From NCBI RefSeq assembly GCF_050611725.1, contig NZ_JBODJB010000001.1, positions 1,364,001 through 1,428,000 of the forward strand: a stretch of DNA of 64,000 bases, read 5' to 3'. Both the position numbers and the translations under genes were made by a program. This stretch comes from Ferruginibacter sp050611725. Lineage in GTDB: Bacteria; Bacteroidota; Bacteroidia; Chitinophagales; Chitinophagaceae. The notes below the pieces were generated by a model. That model was not told the origin of the DNA, did not search any database, and was given only the letters and a program-made list of their open reading frames with translations. Positions 41,208 to 49,360 of this stretch are shown one piece after another; within the stretch, counting starts at the first letter, position 1; every line of letters starts with the position of its first letter.

Positions 41208-42935
41208 TTAAGACTGCAAAGGTAGTGATTTTCCGGGGATAGAATCAATCAATTTTTTAGTGTATGCATTTTGTGGGGAAAAGTAGATGGTATCTGCATT
41301 TCCTTCCTCAACGATCTTTCCATGTTGCATAACCAGTATTCTGTCGCTGATGTAGCGAACCACCGAGAGGTCGTGTGAGATAAAAATACCGGTGAATTCC
41401 AGCTCCGCCTTAAGGTTGTTGATCAGGTTCAGTATTTGCGCCTGCACACTTACATCCAAAGCGCTTACACTTTCGTCAAAAATTAAAAAAGAGGGGTTCA
41501 ACGCTAGCGCCCTGGCAATACAAATGCGTTGTCTTTGTCCGCCACTGAATTGATGGGGGTAACGATTATAATGATCAGTATTCAGTTGTACTTTTTCCAG
41601 CAACTCATACACTTTTTCTCTTCTTTGTTTTGTGTTGTTAAACCTGGCATGCACTTGCATGGGTTCCAGAATGGCTTCGCCGATGGATAACCTTGGGTTG
41701 AGTGAACCGTAGGGATCCTGAAATACGATTTGCAAGTTGCTGCGTATATGCCTTAATTGATCTTTGGGTAATTCAGATAAATTCTTTCCGTCTAAGATGA
41801 TCTTACCCGATGTAGCCGGTATCAACTGCAAAATAGCTCTGCCCAAAGTTGTTTTACCACAACCGCTTTCTCCAACCAAGCCAATAATTTCGTTCTTGCT
41901 AACGGTAAAGCTTACATCATTTACGGCTTTAAAAGATTCCGGAGTTTTACTAAATATTTTTTTTTTGCTTTGGTAGTGAACGTTTAAGTGTTCAACCTGT
42001 AAAACGGTTTGATTAAAGGATGGCTTATCATTTATAGCACTGCTCCCTTGAAGCTTGTAGCTTGCGGCTTCTACAATGCTTGTCCCTTGTGGCTTGCGGC
42101 TTGTAGCTTGTTCTCCAAGGAAATCACTGATCAACGGCAACCTTTCTCCTTTAGGATGCAGCGCAGGCCTGCAGGCTAAAAGAGCTTTGGTGTAAGGATG
42201 TTGTGCTCTGCTGAAAATGTTTTTTGTATCGGCTTGTTCAACCATTTCGCCTTTGTACATTACTGCAACTTTATCGGCAACATCAGCAACCAATCCAAGG
42301 TCGTGTGTTATCAGTACCACAGCCATATTGTTTTGGTGTTGCAATTCTTTTATTAATTCAAGAATGGTTTTTTGTACAGTTACATCCAATGCCGTAGTTG
42401 GTTCATCGGCAATCAATAAATCCGGATTACAACTTATTGCCATAGCAATCATCACCCGTTGTTTTTGTCCGCCGCTGAGTTCATGCGGATAACGGTTGAG
42501 GATATCTTTCGGCGATGGCAGTTTTACTTTTTCAAATAATTCAATTGTTTTTTGTTTCGCTTCCGCAGATGATAATTTTTCATGCAGTTGTAATGCTTCC
42601 ATTACCTGATAGCCACAGGTAAAAACCGGATTCAGAGAGGTCATCGGTTCCTGAAAGATCATACTGATTTTTTTACCACGGATGGAGCTGATCTCTTTTG
42701 TATTTAATTGATTCAGCGTTTTATTATCAAATAAAATATTACCGGTGATCGTGGCTTCTTTGGGTAATAGTTGTAAGAGTGATAAGGCAGTTACAGATTT
42801 TCCCGAACCCGATTCGCCTACGATGGCCAGCATTTGGCCGGGCTCAACCGAGAAAGAAACATTTTTTACTGCTTCGGTAGTGTTGCCTCCGGCAATAAAT
42901 TGTATCGATAAATTTTCAACAGATAATAAAGCCAT
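41208..42935 (-). CDS. ABC transporter, two ATPase domains fused (dipeptide/oligopeptide type)
   Basis: A 575-residue protein with two complete OppD/OppF-like ATPase domains. First: Walker A GESGSGKS, signature LSGGQKQR, Walker B LLIADEPTTALDV. Second: GESGCGKT, FSGGQRQR and FLIFDESVSALDV. It should drive import of peptides or a similar solute; no permease or binding protein gene is adjacent. The linker between the domains (residues about 276-298) is encoded by a copy of repeat family E (42044-42110). ATG 42935 (MALLSVENLSIQF) is preferred to a GTG at 42971 that lies inside a family B repeat. Confidence 0.92.
   Translation of the reverse strand: MALLSVENLSIQFIAGGNTTEAVKNVSFSVEPGQMLAIVGESGSGKSVTALSLLQLLPKEATITGNILFDNKTLNQLNTKEISSIRGKKISMIFQEPMTSLNPVFTCGYQVMEALQLHEKLSSAEAKQKTIELFEKVKLPSPKDILNRYPHELSGGQKQRVMIAMAISCNPDLLIADEPTTALDVTVQKTILELIKELQHQNNMAVVLITHDLGLVADVADKVAVMYKGEMVEQADTKNIFSRAQHPYTKALLACRPALHPKGERLPLISDFLGEQATSRKPQGTSIVEAASYKLQGSSAINDKPSFNQTVLQVEHLNVHYQSKKKIFSKTPESFKAVNDVSFTVSKNEIIGLVGESGCGKTTLGRAILQLIPATSGKIILDGKNLSELPKDQLRHIRSNLQIVFQDPYGSLNPRLSIGEAILEPMQVHARFNNTKQRREKVYELLEKVQLNTDHYNRYPHQFSGGQRQRICIARALALNPSFLIFDESVSALDVSVQAQILNLINNLKAELEFTGIFISHDLSVVRYISDRILVMQHGKIVEEGNADTIYFSPQNAYTKKLIDSIPGKSLPLQS
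42044..42110. repeat. Repeat family E copy inside the ABC transporter gene
   Basis: Contains GCTTGTCCCTTG (42078-42089), identical to the intergenic copies at 8793 and 9528, together with AAGCTTGTAGCTTGCGGCTT and GGCTTGCGGCTTGTAGCTTG. It stays in frame and is read as QATSRKPQGTSIVEAASYKL followed by QG. Confidence 0.8.
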
Positions 42936-42956
42936 ATTTAAAATTAGCATTAAATA

Positions 42957-43036
42957 GAACACCGATGACACTGATTGAACGGATATGCACTGATAAATCC
43001 GTTCTCATCTGTTAAAATCCGTGTCTTCCGTGTTCT
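42957..43036. repeat. Repeat family B, diverged inverted pair
   Basis: GAACACCGATGACACTGA (42957-42974) and TCCGTGTCTTCCGTGTTC (43019-43036) match the arms at 14648 and 14718 with two and one changes. They lie between the ABC transporter and yebC genes. Confidence 0.78.
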
Positions 43037-43070
43037 TATCAAATCAATTTCTCAGAAAGATGATTTTCCC

Positions 43071-43100
43071 TAAATTTGCAACCCTACAACGATTGTAGGG
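43071..43100 (+). promoter_or_regulatory. Promoter and 5' hairpin of yebC
   Basis: TAAATTTG (43071-43078) matches the -7 consensus. CCCTACAA (43082-43089) and TTGTAGGG (43093-43100) then form a perfect eight-base-pair hairpin that would stand almost at the 5' end of the transcript. Confidence 0.5.
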
Positions 43101-43150
43101 AATTAACCTTAAAACGTAATAAACCTAAAACGTTTTAAACGATTAAAATT

Positions 43151-43861
43151 ATGGGAAGAATATTCGAAGTAAGAAAAGGTGCCATGTTTGCACGTTGGGA
43201 TAAAATGGCGAAAGACTTTACCCGTATTGGTAAAGAGATCAATATTGCTGTAAAAGCAGGTGGTCCGGATCCGGATAGCAATCCGGCATTGCGTAGATGT
43301 TACCTGAATGCGAAAGCTTGTAATATGCCAAAAGATAGGGTGGAAGCGGCTATTAAAAGAGCGATGGGTAAGGATACCAGTAATTATGACGAGGTAGTGT
43401 ACGAAGGCTATGCACCACATGGTGTAGCAGTATTGGTTGAAACGGCAACAGATAATCCTACAAGAACGGTGGCGAATGTGCGTATGCATTTTACTAAAAG
43501 TGGCGGTTCTTTGGGAACAAGTGGTAGTGTGGCATTCACTTTTACTCGTATGGGTGAATTTAAAATAAAGAACACCGGATTGAATATTGAAGATCTGGAA
43601 TTAGAATTGATCGATTACGGCTTGGAAGAGATAGGTGAAGACAGTGCAGGTAATATCGTCATCCGTACTGCATTTGCAGAGTTTGGGCATATGGCCAAAG
43701 CTCTGGAAGAAAAAAAGATAGAAGTGATAACGGCAGAACTTACCCGTATACCAATGAACTTAACAGAACTTGACGAAGAGGCTGCGAATGATGTTTTAAA
43801 ATTGGTTGATAAATTAGAGCAGGATGAAGATGTGCAAAAAGTATATCACAATTTGAAATAG
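43151..43861 (+). CDS. YebC/PmpR family transcription and translation factor
   Basis: A 236-residue protein with the family blocks FTRIGKEINIAVKAGGPDPD, NPALRRCYLNAKACNMPKD, YEGYAPHGVAVLVETATDN and FTKSGGSLGTSGSVAF. YebC proteins are reported as transcription regulators and, more recently, as helpers in translating difficult proline stretches. The very N-terminus (GRIFEVRKGAMFARWDKMAK) is a Bacteroidota variant of the usual AGHSKW start. It ends five bases before the opposing gene's stop. Confidence 0.93.
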   Translation: MGRIFEVRKGAMFARWDKMAKDFTRIGKEINIAVKAGGPDPDSNPALRRCYLNAKACNMPKDRVEAAIKRAMGKDTSNYDEVVYEGYAPHGVAVLVETATDNPTRTVANVRMHFTKSGGSLGTSGSVAFTFTRMGEFKIKNTGLNIEDLELELIDYGLEEIGEDSAGNIVIRTAFAEFGHMAKALEEKKIEVITAELTRIPMNLTELDEEAANDVLKLVDKLEQDEDVQKVYHNLK

Positions 43862-43866
43862 AATAA

Positions 43867-44814
43867 TCAGTCACTAATAAGGTGCCCCCATAAATACCCT
43901 ATCTGTGTCACAGAATTGGTTGGTCCGTCTAAACGTCCCATGTTGGAGTATAGCGTTAATGTTTTCGGTGCTTCTATGTAAACATCCATTTCCATCTTTC
44001 CATTGTAATAATAAGTAGCATTGGTAGTAGTCTTGCTCTTCCACATTGGAGTGCCATAGGCCAGGTAATGATTGAATGCTCCTGTGTAGTTTATTGCCAG
44101 GTATGATGTAAGCTCAGGTGGGGCAGTGGGGGTAACAGATACATTATAATAGAACTGCGTAGTAAAGTCAACCTCAAAATGATAAAGCCCCGTTTTATTA
44201 ATTGTTATTGAGTTTGCGCCTACAGTAGTGGTAACATTTGTGGTATTGAGATTATACCTGATCTCTGAAATCGAAAAAACACCACCTGTTGTTGTTGATG
44301 TAGTAGCCGGACTGAATTGATTTAATTCCACTGCAAATCTTGTGTTACCTGCAAATGCAGAATTAACCCATGTTGGGTCACTGTTACCATTAGACGCAAG
44401 CACCTGACCAGCGGTGCCGGGAGAACCATTCAATCTTATTAATCCGGTTGTATTAATATCTCCGGCTACATCTAATTTATAATCAGGAAAAGTTGAAGCA
44501 AGAGAATAGGGGCCTATACCAACATTGCCAACTGAATCAATAACCATTCTTGTAAAATTATTAGTAGCCAATCTTAAATTACCATTCTCAAGATTACCTA
44601 CAATAGCTGATGTGCCGTTGATACCTACAAGTAGTCCATCCGAAGCATTGATTCCGGTACTTTTATTGGTAATGTTCATGAATGTAATGTTACTCGATGT
44701 GTCATGTACCTGTAATTTATAAAGTGGATTGGGATTTCCAATACCTACATTTTGAGCGTTACCCAAATGATTAGACAGAATAATTATGCATAACAAAAAT
44801 ATTATTTTCGGCAT
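43867..44814 (-). CDS. Secreted surface protein with a C1q-like C-terminal domain
   Basis: A 315-residue protein. Signal peptide MPKIIFLLCIIILSNHLGNA. The N-terminal half has the short repeats of Bacteroidota tail-fibre-like proteins (NVGIGNPNPLYKLQV, GNVGIG, YKLDVAGDINTTGLIRLNG). The C-terminal 140 residues (TRFAVELNQFSP, NSITINKTGLYHFEVDFT, TLYSNMGRL) resemble a C1q/TNF jelly-roll strand pattern. It is probably a surface-exposed trimeric adhesin. No S74 domain is present, unlike the 50.8-55.7 kb set. Function unknown. Confidence 0.6.
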   Translation of the reverse strand: MPKIIFLLCIIILSNHLGNAQNVGIGNPNPLYKLQVHDTSSNITFMNITNKSTGINASDGLLVGINGTSAIVGNLENGNLRLATNNFTRMVIDSVGNVGIGPYSLASTFPDYKLDVAGDINTTGLIRLNGSPGTAGQVLASNGNSDPTWVNSAFAGNTRFAVELNQFSPATTSTTTGGVFSISEIRYNLNTTNVTTTVGANSITINKTGLYHFEVDFTTQFYYNVSVTPTAPPELTSYLAINYTGAFNHYLAYGTPMWKSKTTTNATYYYNGKMEMDVYIEAPKTLTLYSNMGRLDGPTNSVTQIGYLWGHLISD

Positions 44815-44868
44815 ATGGAATAATTGTTATACAAGTTACAATTTTTTTGTCAGGCTTTCAAGTGTTAA

Positions 44869-45666
44869 CTATAAAGTGATCTCACCTTTCATGTAATACA
44901 CACAATTGCCACTCATGGCAACTCTTTCTTTAGATGTTTGCTCACACCATATTTCGCCACCACGTTGAGATAGTTGCAGGGCATGTAATGTATGCTTACT
45001 GAGCTTTTCACTCCAGAATGGAATGAGTTGTGAGTGTGCAGAACCCGTTACAGGATCTTCATTGATACCTGCACCCGGAGCAAAGAATCTTGAAACAAAA
45101 TCAACCGACTTGCCCGGAGCAGTGATGATCATTTTGTCGAAATGTTTTTTCATCAATGTAAAATCAGGGGTACAGTTTTTTACAGCAGCTTCATTTTGAA
45201 GTTCAATTAAATAATCTCTGTTTTTATAAACACCAACAATTTCTACTCCGCCTAAAATGTTGGATAAAGTTGCTGCATCGTAGTCATCAAATCTCTCCGG
45301 CTTCCAACTTGGAAAATCCATGATGATCAGGTCATCTTTTTTGGTAACCTTAAGAATGCCGCTTTTTGAACTGAATCTTAAAATTTCTTTTTTAAAATCT
45401 AGTATCTCAAACAATACATAAGCACTTGCTAAAGTAGCATGACCGCAAAGGTTTATCTCTATTTCGGGAGTAAACCATCTGATCTCATAATCAGCATCAG
45501 TGTTTGCCGCTGGCACTATGTAAACGGTTTCAGATAAATTATTTTCTAATGCTATTTGCTGCATTAGTGTATCATCTAACCATTTGTCCAAAGGAATAAC
45601 TGCTGCCGGATTACCGCCGAATAATTTATTTGTAAATGCATCAATTTGATACAAGGTTAGTTTCAT
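44869..45666 (-). CDS. PhzF family isomerase
   Basis: A 265-residue protein starting LTLYQIDAFTNKLFGGNPAA, with the catalytic Glu46 in NNLSETVYIVP, LCGHATLASAYVLF and the C-terminal EDPVTGSAHSQLIPFW. The fold is that of PhzF and diaminopimelate epimerase. PhzF acts in phenazine synthesis, but no phenazine genes are here. Most genomic homologues have an unknown small-molecule isomerase role. Confidence 0.92.
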   Translation of the reverse strand: MKLTLYQIDAFTNKLFGGNPAAVIPLDKWLDDTLMQQIALENNLSETVYIVPAANTDADYEIRWFTPEIEINLCGHATLASAYVLFEILDFKKEILRFSSKSGILKVTKKDDLIIMDFPSWKPERFDDYDAATLSNILGGVEIVGVYKNRDYLIELQNEAAVKNCTPDFTLMKKHFDKMIITAPGKSVDFVSRFFAPGAGINEDPVTGSAHSQLIPFWSEKLSKHTLHALQLSQRGGEIWCEQTSKERVAMSGNCVYYMKGEITL

Positions 45667-45721
45667 CGTTTAAAATTTTTCAGTAAAAAATAGGTTGCTC
45701 TTTGTCTTTATGCCTTGTGCC

Positions 45722-48100
45722 CTATTCGGCCATCATCTCTTTCACCACGCTCACAATATCTTCCGCATTGGGTTTGCTGAAGTAGTCACCATCGCTGCCG
45801 TAGGCTGGCCTGTGGGCTTTTGAAGTAATTGTACGGGGAGATACATCTAAATATTTGTATCCTTTTTGTTCTTCCATTACTTTGTTGAACATATATGCAG
45901 CTGCGCCACCCGGTACATCTTCATCTACAAAAACAATACGATTGGTTTTTTGCAATGACGCTACAATGCTATGATGAATATCAAAAGGTAAAAGCGTTTG
46001 AACATCTATTACTTCACAACTGATGTTTAAAGATGATTCCATGTATTCAGCTGCTTCGTGTGCAATGCGTAAAGTAGCTCCGTAAGAAACGATGGTTACA
46101 TCTGTGCCTTCTTTAATGATCTCAGGAACACCTAACGGTACCGTATATGCCAATAAGTTAGCGGGTAATTTTTCTTTTATTCTGTAGGCATTTAAACATT
46201 CTATCATTACAGCCGGATCGTTGCTTTGTAACAATGTGTTATACATACCTACGGCTTGTACCATGTTACGGGGAACGCAAACATACATACCCCTGATGGC
46301 ATTAATGATCATACCCATTGGGGAACCGCTATGCCAAATGCCCTCTAGTCTATGCCCACGTGTACGTACTATCAGTGGACAACTTTGCAAACCGGCAGTT
46401 CTGTAATGAATGGTAGAAACATCATCGCTGAGCTGTTGAATACCATACAGGAGATAATCCAGGTACTGCACTTCCGCAATTGGTCTTAGCCCACGCATAG
46501 CAAGTCCTATACCTTGCCCCATTATGGTAAGTTCTCTTATACCTGTATCAAAAATTCGTTTATCGCCATGCTTTTTTTGCAAACCGCTGAAGCCCTGATT
46601 TACATCCCCGATCTGTCCTACATCTTCACCAAAAGCGATGACTTTTTTGTTAGCGGCAAATAATTCATCAAAATAATGATTCAATACTTCGTACCCGTTT
46701 ACCACTCTGCTTTCTTCATCATAATAAGGACTTATGTGATTTATTTTCAAAGCAGATTTAGGGCCTTCGTTATATAGTTGTGTATTGTAAAAACCTCTAC
46801 ACTCGTTTTCCAGTTTTGAATACTGAGCTCTCAGACTTTCGGCTTCTTGTATGTTGCCTAAAATATTCAATGCTTTTGATAATGCTTTCAAAACATCTTT
46901 TCTTACCGGCTCCCTGTTAGCAGAAAGCTCCGATGCAATTTTTTGTATCTCTTCATTCTCTGCTGTAAACGGTTGTAAAAGATTAACAGCGGAAGTGACC
47001 TCATTTCTAATGGGGGTAATGTATTTTTCCCAGGCAAGTTCTTTACTTTTCTTTACATGGCTCTTTGCTTCTAATTCAATTTCACTTAACTCCTGTTCGT
47101 TTGCCAGATCATTAGCAAGTAGCCAGCTACGCATTTGTTTCAGACAGTCCCACTCTTTTTCCCATATCAGTCTTTCCTGGCTTTTATAACGTTCATGACT
47201 ACCTGAAGTGGAGTGGCCTTGTGGTTGAGTTAATTCCTGAATATGAAAAACAGCAGGAGTATGGGTATCTCTTATTTTTTGAATGGCTGCTTCAAGTACT
47301 TCACAGAGTTCTGCATAGTCCCATCCTTTTATGGTATAGATATCGACGCCGTTAGTGCCTTGTTTTTTTTGAAATCCGTTGAGCGCTGCTGATACAGAGC
47401 CTTTTGTTGTCTGAAGTTTCGTAGGAACAGAAATGCCGTAACCATCATCCCAAACAAAAACCGCAAGCGGAACCTGTAATACTCCGGCTGCATTGATTGT
47501 TTCCCAAAAATGCCCTTCACTAGTAGATGCATCACCGATGGTACAAAAGCAAACTTCGTTACCATTATTACTAAGGTGTTGCAATTCTTTTAATTCAGGA
47601 ATTTCACGAAATGCCTTGGATGCAAATGCAAGACCTAAGCCTCTTGGTAATTGCGATGCAGTTGGAGGAATATCGCTTGTGCTATTCTTTCTGTTTACAA
47701 GATCTAACCATTCGCCATTATCATCAACAGTTTTTGTAGCAAAATGAGCATTCATTTGTCTGCCGCCACTGAAGGGGTCGTTAATAGGATCGGCGAATAA
47801 TTGTGAAAAGTATTCTTCAACACTTGTGAGCCCTGCGGCCAGCATAAAAGTTTGATCCCTGTAATAACCCGATCTAAAGTCCCCGGGTTTAAAAAATTTT
47901 GCAGCAGCAACTTGAGCAACTTCTTTACCGTCTCCGAATACACCAAACTTAGCCTTGCCTGTTAAAACCTCTTTTCTGCCCAGCAAACTTGTTTCTCTGC
48001 TTTGGCATACATAACGATAATCGTTCAGTACTGCTAACCTGAATTTTTCGAAGCTCAATTTCTCCTGTAAAGCGATATCATTAGTGAGGCCGGTATCCAT
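45722..48100 (-). CDS. 2-oxoacid dehydrogenase E1, alpha and beta subunits fused
   Basis: A 792-residue fusion. The alpha-like half (1-420) holds QVAAAKFFKPGDFRSGYYRD, the thiamine diphosphate segment GDASTSEGHFWETINAAGVL with WDDGYGIS, and HSTSGSHERYKS. The beta-like half (440-792) holds VIAFGEDVGQIGDVNQGFSG, GIGLAMRGLRPIAEVQYLDY and EDVPGGAAAYMF. The closest known role is the branched-chain or related 2-oxoacid dehydrogenase E1 component, which decarboxylates a 2-oxoacid and acylates a lipoyl E2. Fusions of this kind are common in Bacteroidota. The substrate is not certain. An E2 gene lies 13 kb away at 60.8 kb. Confidence 0.9.
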   Translation of the reverse strand: MDTGLTNDIALQEKLSFEKFRLAVLNDYRYVCQSRETSLLGRKEVLTGKAKFGVFGDGKEVAQVAAAKFFKPGDFRSGYYRDQTFMLAAGLTSVEEYFSQLFADPINDPFSGGRQMNAHFATKTVDDNGEWLDLVNRKNSTSDIPPTASQLPRGLGLAFASKAFREIPELKELQHLSNNGNEVCFCTIGDASTSEGHFWETINAAGVLQVPLAVFVWDDGYGISVPTKLQTTKGSVSAALNGFQKKQGTNGVDIYTIKGWDYAELCEVLEAAIQKIRDTHTPAVFHIQELTQPQGHSTSGSHERYKSQERLIWEKEWDCLKQMRSWLLANDLANEQELSEIELEAKSHVKKSKELAWEKYITPIRNEVTSAVNLLQPFTAENEEIQKIASELSANREPVRKDVLKALSKALNILGNIQEAESLRAQYSKLENECRGFYNTQLYNEGPKSALKINHISPYYDEESRVVNGYEVLNHYFDELFAANKKVIAFGEDVGQIGDVNQGFSGLQKKHGDKRIFDTGIRELTIMGQGIGLAMRGLRPIAEVQYLDYLLYGIQQLSDDVSTIHYRTAGLQSCPLIVRTRGHRLEGIWHSGSPMGMIINAIRGMYVCVPRNMVQAVGMYNTLLQSNDPAVMIECLNAYRIKEKLPANLLAYTVPLGVPEIIKEGTDVTIVSYGATLRIAHEAAEYMESSLNISCEVIDVQTLLPFDIHHSIVASLQKTNRIVFVDEDVPGGAAAYMFNKVMEEQKGYKYLDVSPRTITSKAHRPAYGSDGDYFSKPNAEDIVSVVKEMMAE

Positions 48101-48183
48101 ACTACAAATGTAAAATATTAGTTTTAAGATTGTTAATAAAATCCTAAGCTATCCGCAAAATATTCCCTGTTTATTCATTTTAC

Positions 48184-48191
48184 TATCTTTG
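48184..48191 (+). promoter_or_regulatory. Candidate -7 element of the first DUF1573 gene
   Basis: TATCTTTG matches the TAnnTTTG consensus. The start codon candidates lie at 48205 and 48217. No clear -33 element is seen. Confidence 0.45.
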
Positions 48192-48216
48192 AGATGCAAT
48201 AATAATGCACAACACG

Positions 48217-48651
48217 ATGAAACAGATATTTGCCATTTTTCTGACCACTTTTTTGTTGGTAACTGCAAATGCGCAAACTGCAGCTGATAGTGCTGCTTTA
48301 TTGACATTAAAGGAAACAGAGTATGACTTTGGTAAAATACCTCAGGGGAAGCCTGTTACACATATTTTTGAAGTGATCAATAATGGTAAAGATTCATTGA
48401 AAATTTCAAATGTTCAGGCAAGTTGCGGTTGTACAACTCCGGTTTGGGAGAAAGATAAAGCATTTGCTCCGGGAGAAAAAACAACGATCGATGTAGGTTT
48501 TAATGCAGGTGCTGTAGGGCCATTTACAAAAATGATCACTATTACCTATAATGGTGGCATTACAAAACTGATATACATCAAGGGAGATGTTTGGCAAACC
48601 CCGGCAACGTCGGCACCAGAAAATAAAGAAGCCGTAGGCCTAGGAGATTAA
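48217..48651 (+). CDS. DUF1573 family exported protein
   Basis: A 144-residue protein. Signal peptide MKQIFAIFLTTFLLVTANA followed by QT. One DUF1573 domain (an immunoglobulin-like, ASH/HYDIN-type fold): EYDFGKIPQGKPVTHIFEV, VQASCGCTTPVWEK, FAPGEKTTIDVGFN and KMITITYNGG. An upstream ATG at 48205 would add four residues. It is followed 45 bases later by a paralogue, so the two are probably co-transcribed. Function unknown; the envelope location is inferred. Confidence 0.88.
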   Translation: MKQIFAIFLTTFLLVTANAQTAADSAALLTLKETEYDFGKIPQGKPVTHIFEVINNGKDSLKISNVQASCGCTTPVWEKDKAFAPGEKTTIDVGFNAGAVGPFTKMITITYNGGITKLIYIKGDVWQTPATSAPENKEAVGLGD

Positions 48652-48696
48652 CTTAAAGATTAATTCAAATAAATAATAAAAAATAAAAAAAGAGAT

Positions 48697-49227
48697 ATGA
48701 AAAGAATATTATTTTCTGCACTGTTTTCAGGAATGAGTGTACTACTGTTTGCACAAACTAAAGCTTCAGATGTTGCAAAATTTACAACCGAAACAATCGA
48801 CTTGGGACCTATAAAACAAGGTAATCCTACAGCAGGCGTTTTTACTGTTACAAATATTGGTAAAACTCCTTTGATCATTGAGCAGGCAAATCCTACTTGC
48901 GGATGTACCATTTCAGATTATACGAAAGAACCAATTGCAGCGGGTAAAACTGGAACCATAAAAGCAACTTATAATGCTGCTAATGCCGGCACATTCACAA
49001 AACATCTAACTGTGAAATTTGCAGGTGTGGATGAAGTAAAGAGCATAACTCTTACTGGGGAAGTTAAAACCGCAGATGATTATGCTAAATGGGAAGCTGA
49101 AAATGCTACGAAGGCAAAAAATGCAGTTGTTGAAACAAAAAAACCAACAACTAAACCAACTGCTCCGGCAAAAAAAACAGTTAAAAAAGTAAAAACTACT
49201 AAGAAAGTTACTGCTGTTGCCAAGTAA
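48697..49227 (+). CDS. DUF1573 family exported protein with a Lys-rich tail
   Basis: A 176-residue paralogue of the preceding gene. Signal peptide MKRILFSALFSGMSVLLFAQ. DUF1573 domain: ETIDLGPIKQGNPTAGVFTV, QANPTCGCTISDYTKEP, IKATYNAANAGTFTKHL. The last 35 residues are a Lys/Thr/Pro/Ala-rich tail (KPTTKPTAPAKKTVKKVKTT). A basic tail of this kind could bind cell-wall or outer-membrane polymers, which is inference. A terminator follows. Confidence 0.88.
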   Translation: MKRILFSALFSGMSVLLFAQTKASDVAKFTTETIDLGPIKQGNPTAGVFTVTNIGKTPLIIEQANPTCGCTISDYTKEPIAAGKTGTIKATYNAANAGTFTKHLTVKFAGVDEVKSITLTGEVKTADDYAKWEAENATKAKNAVVETKKPTTKPTAPAKKTVKKVKTTKKVTAVAK

Positions 49228-49258
49228 TAATTACTAAAAGAGTTCAATAATTAAAAAA

Positions 49259-49289
49259 TAAGCAGACCAGATGGTCTGCTTATTTTTTT
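49259..49289 (+). terminator. Terminator after the DUF1573 pair
   Basis: TAAGCAGACC (49259-49268) pairs with GGTCTGCTTA (49273-49282) around AGAT, followed by seven T. Confidence 0.9.
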
Positions 49290-49360
49290 AAAATGATATC
49301 GATTGCGTCATATTTTTTTTGTGTCTTTTTTTTTGAGGACTAACTTTAACCTCCATCTAT

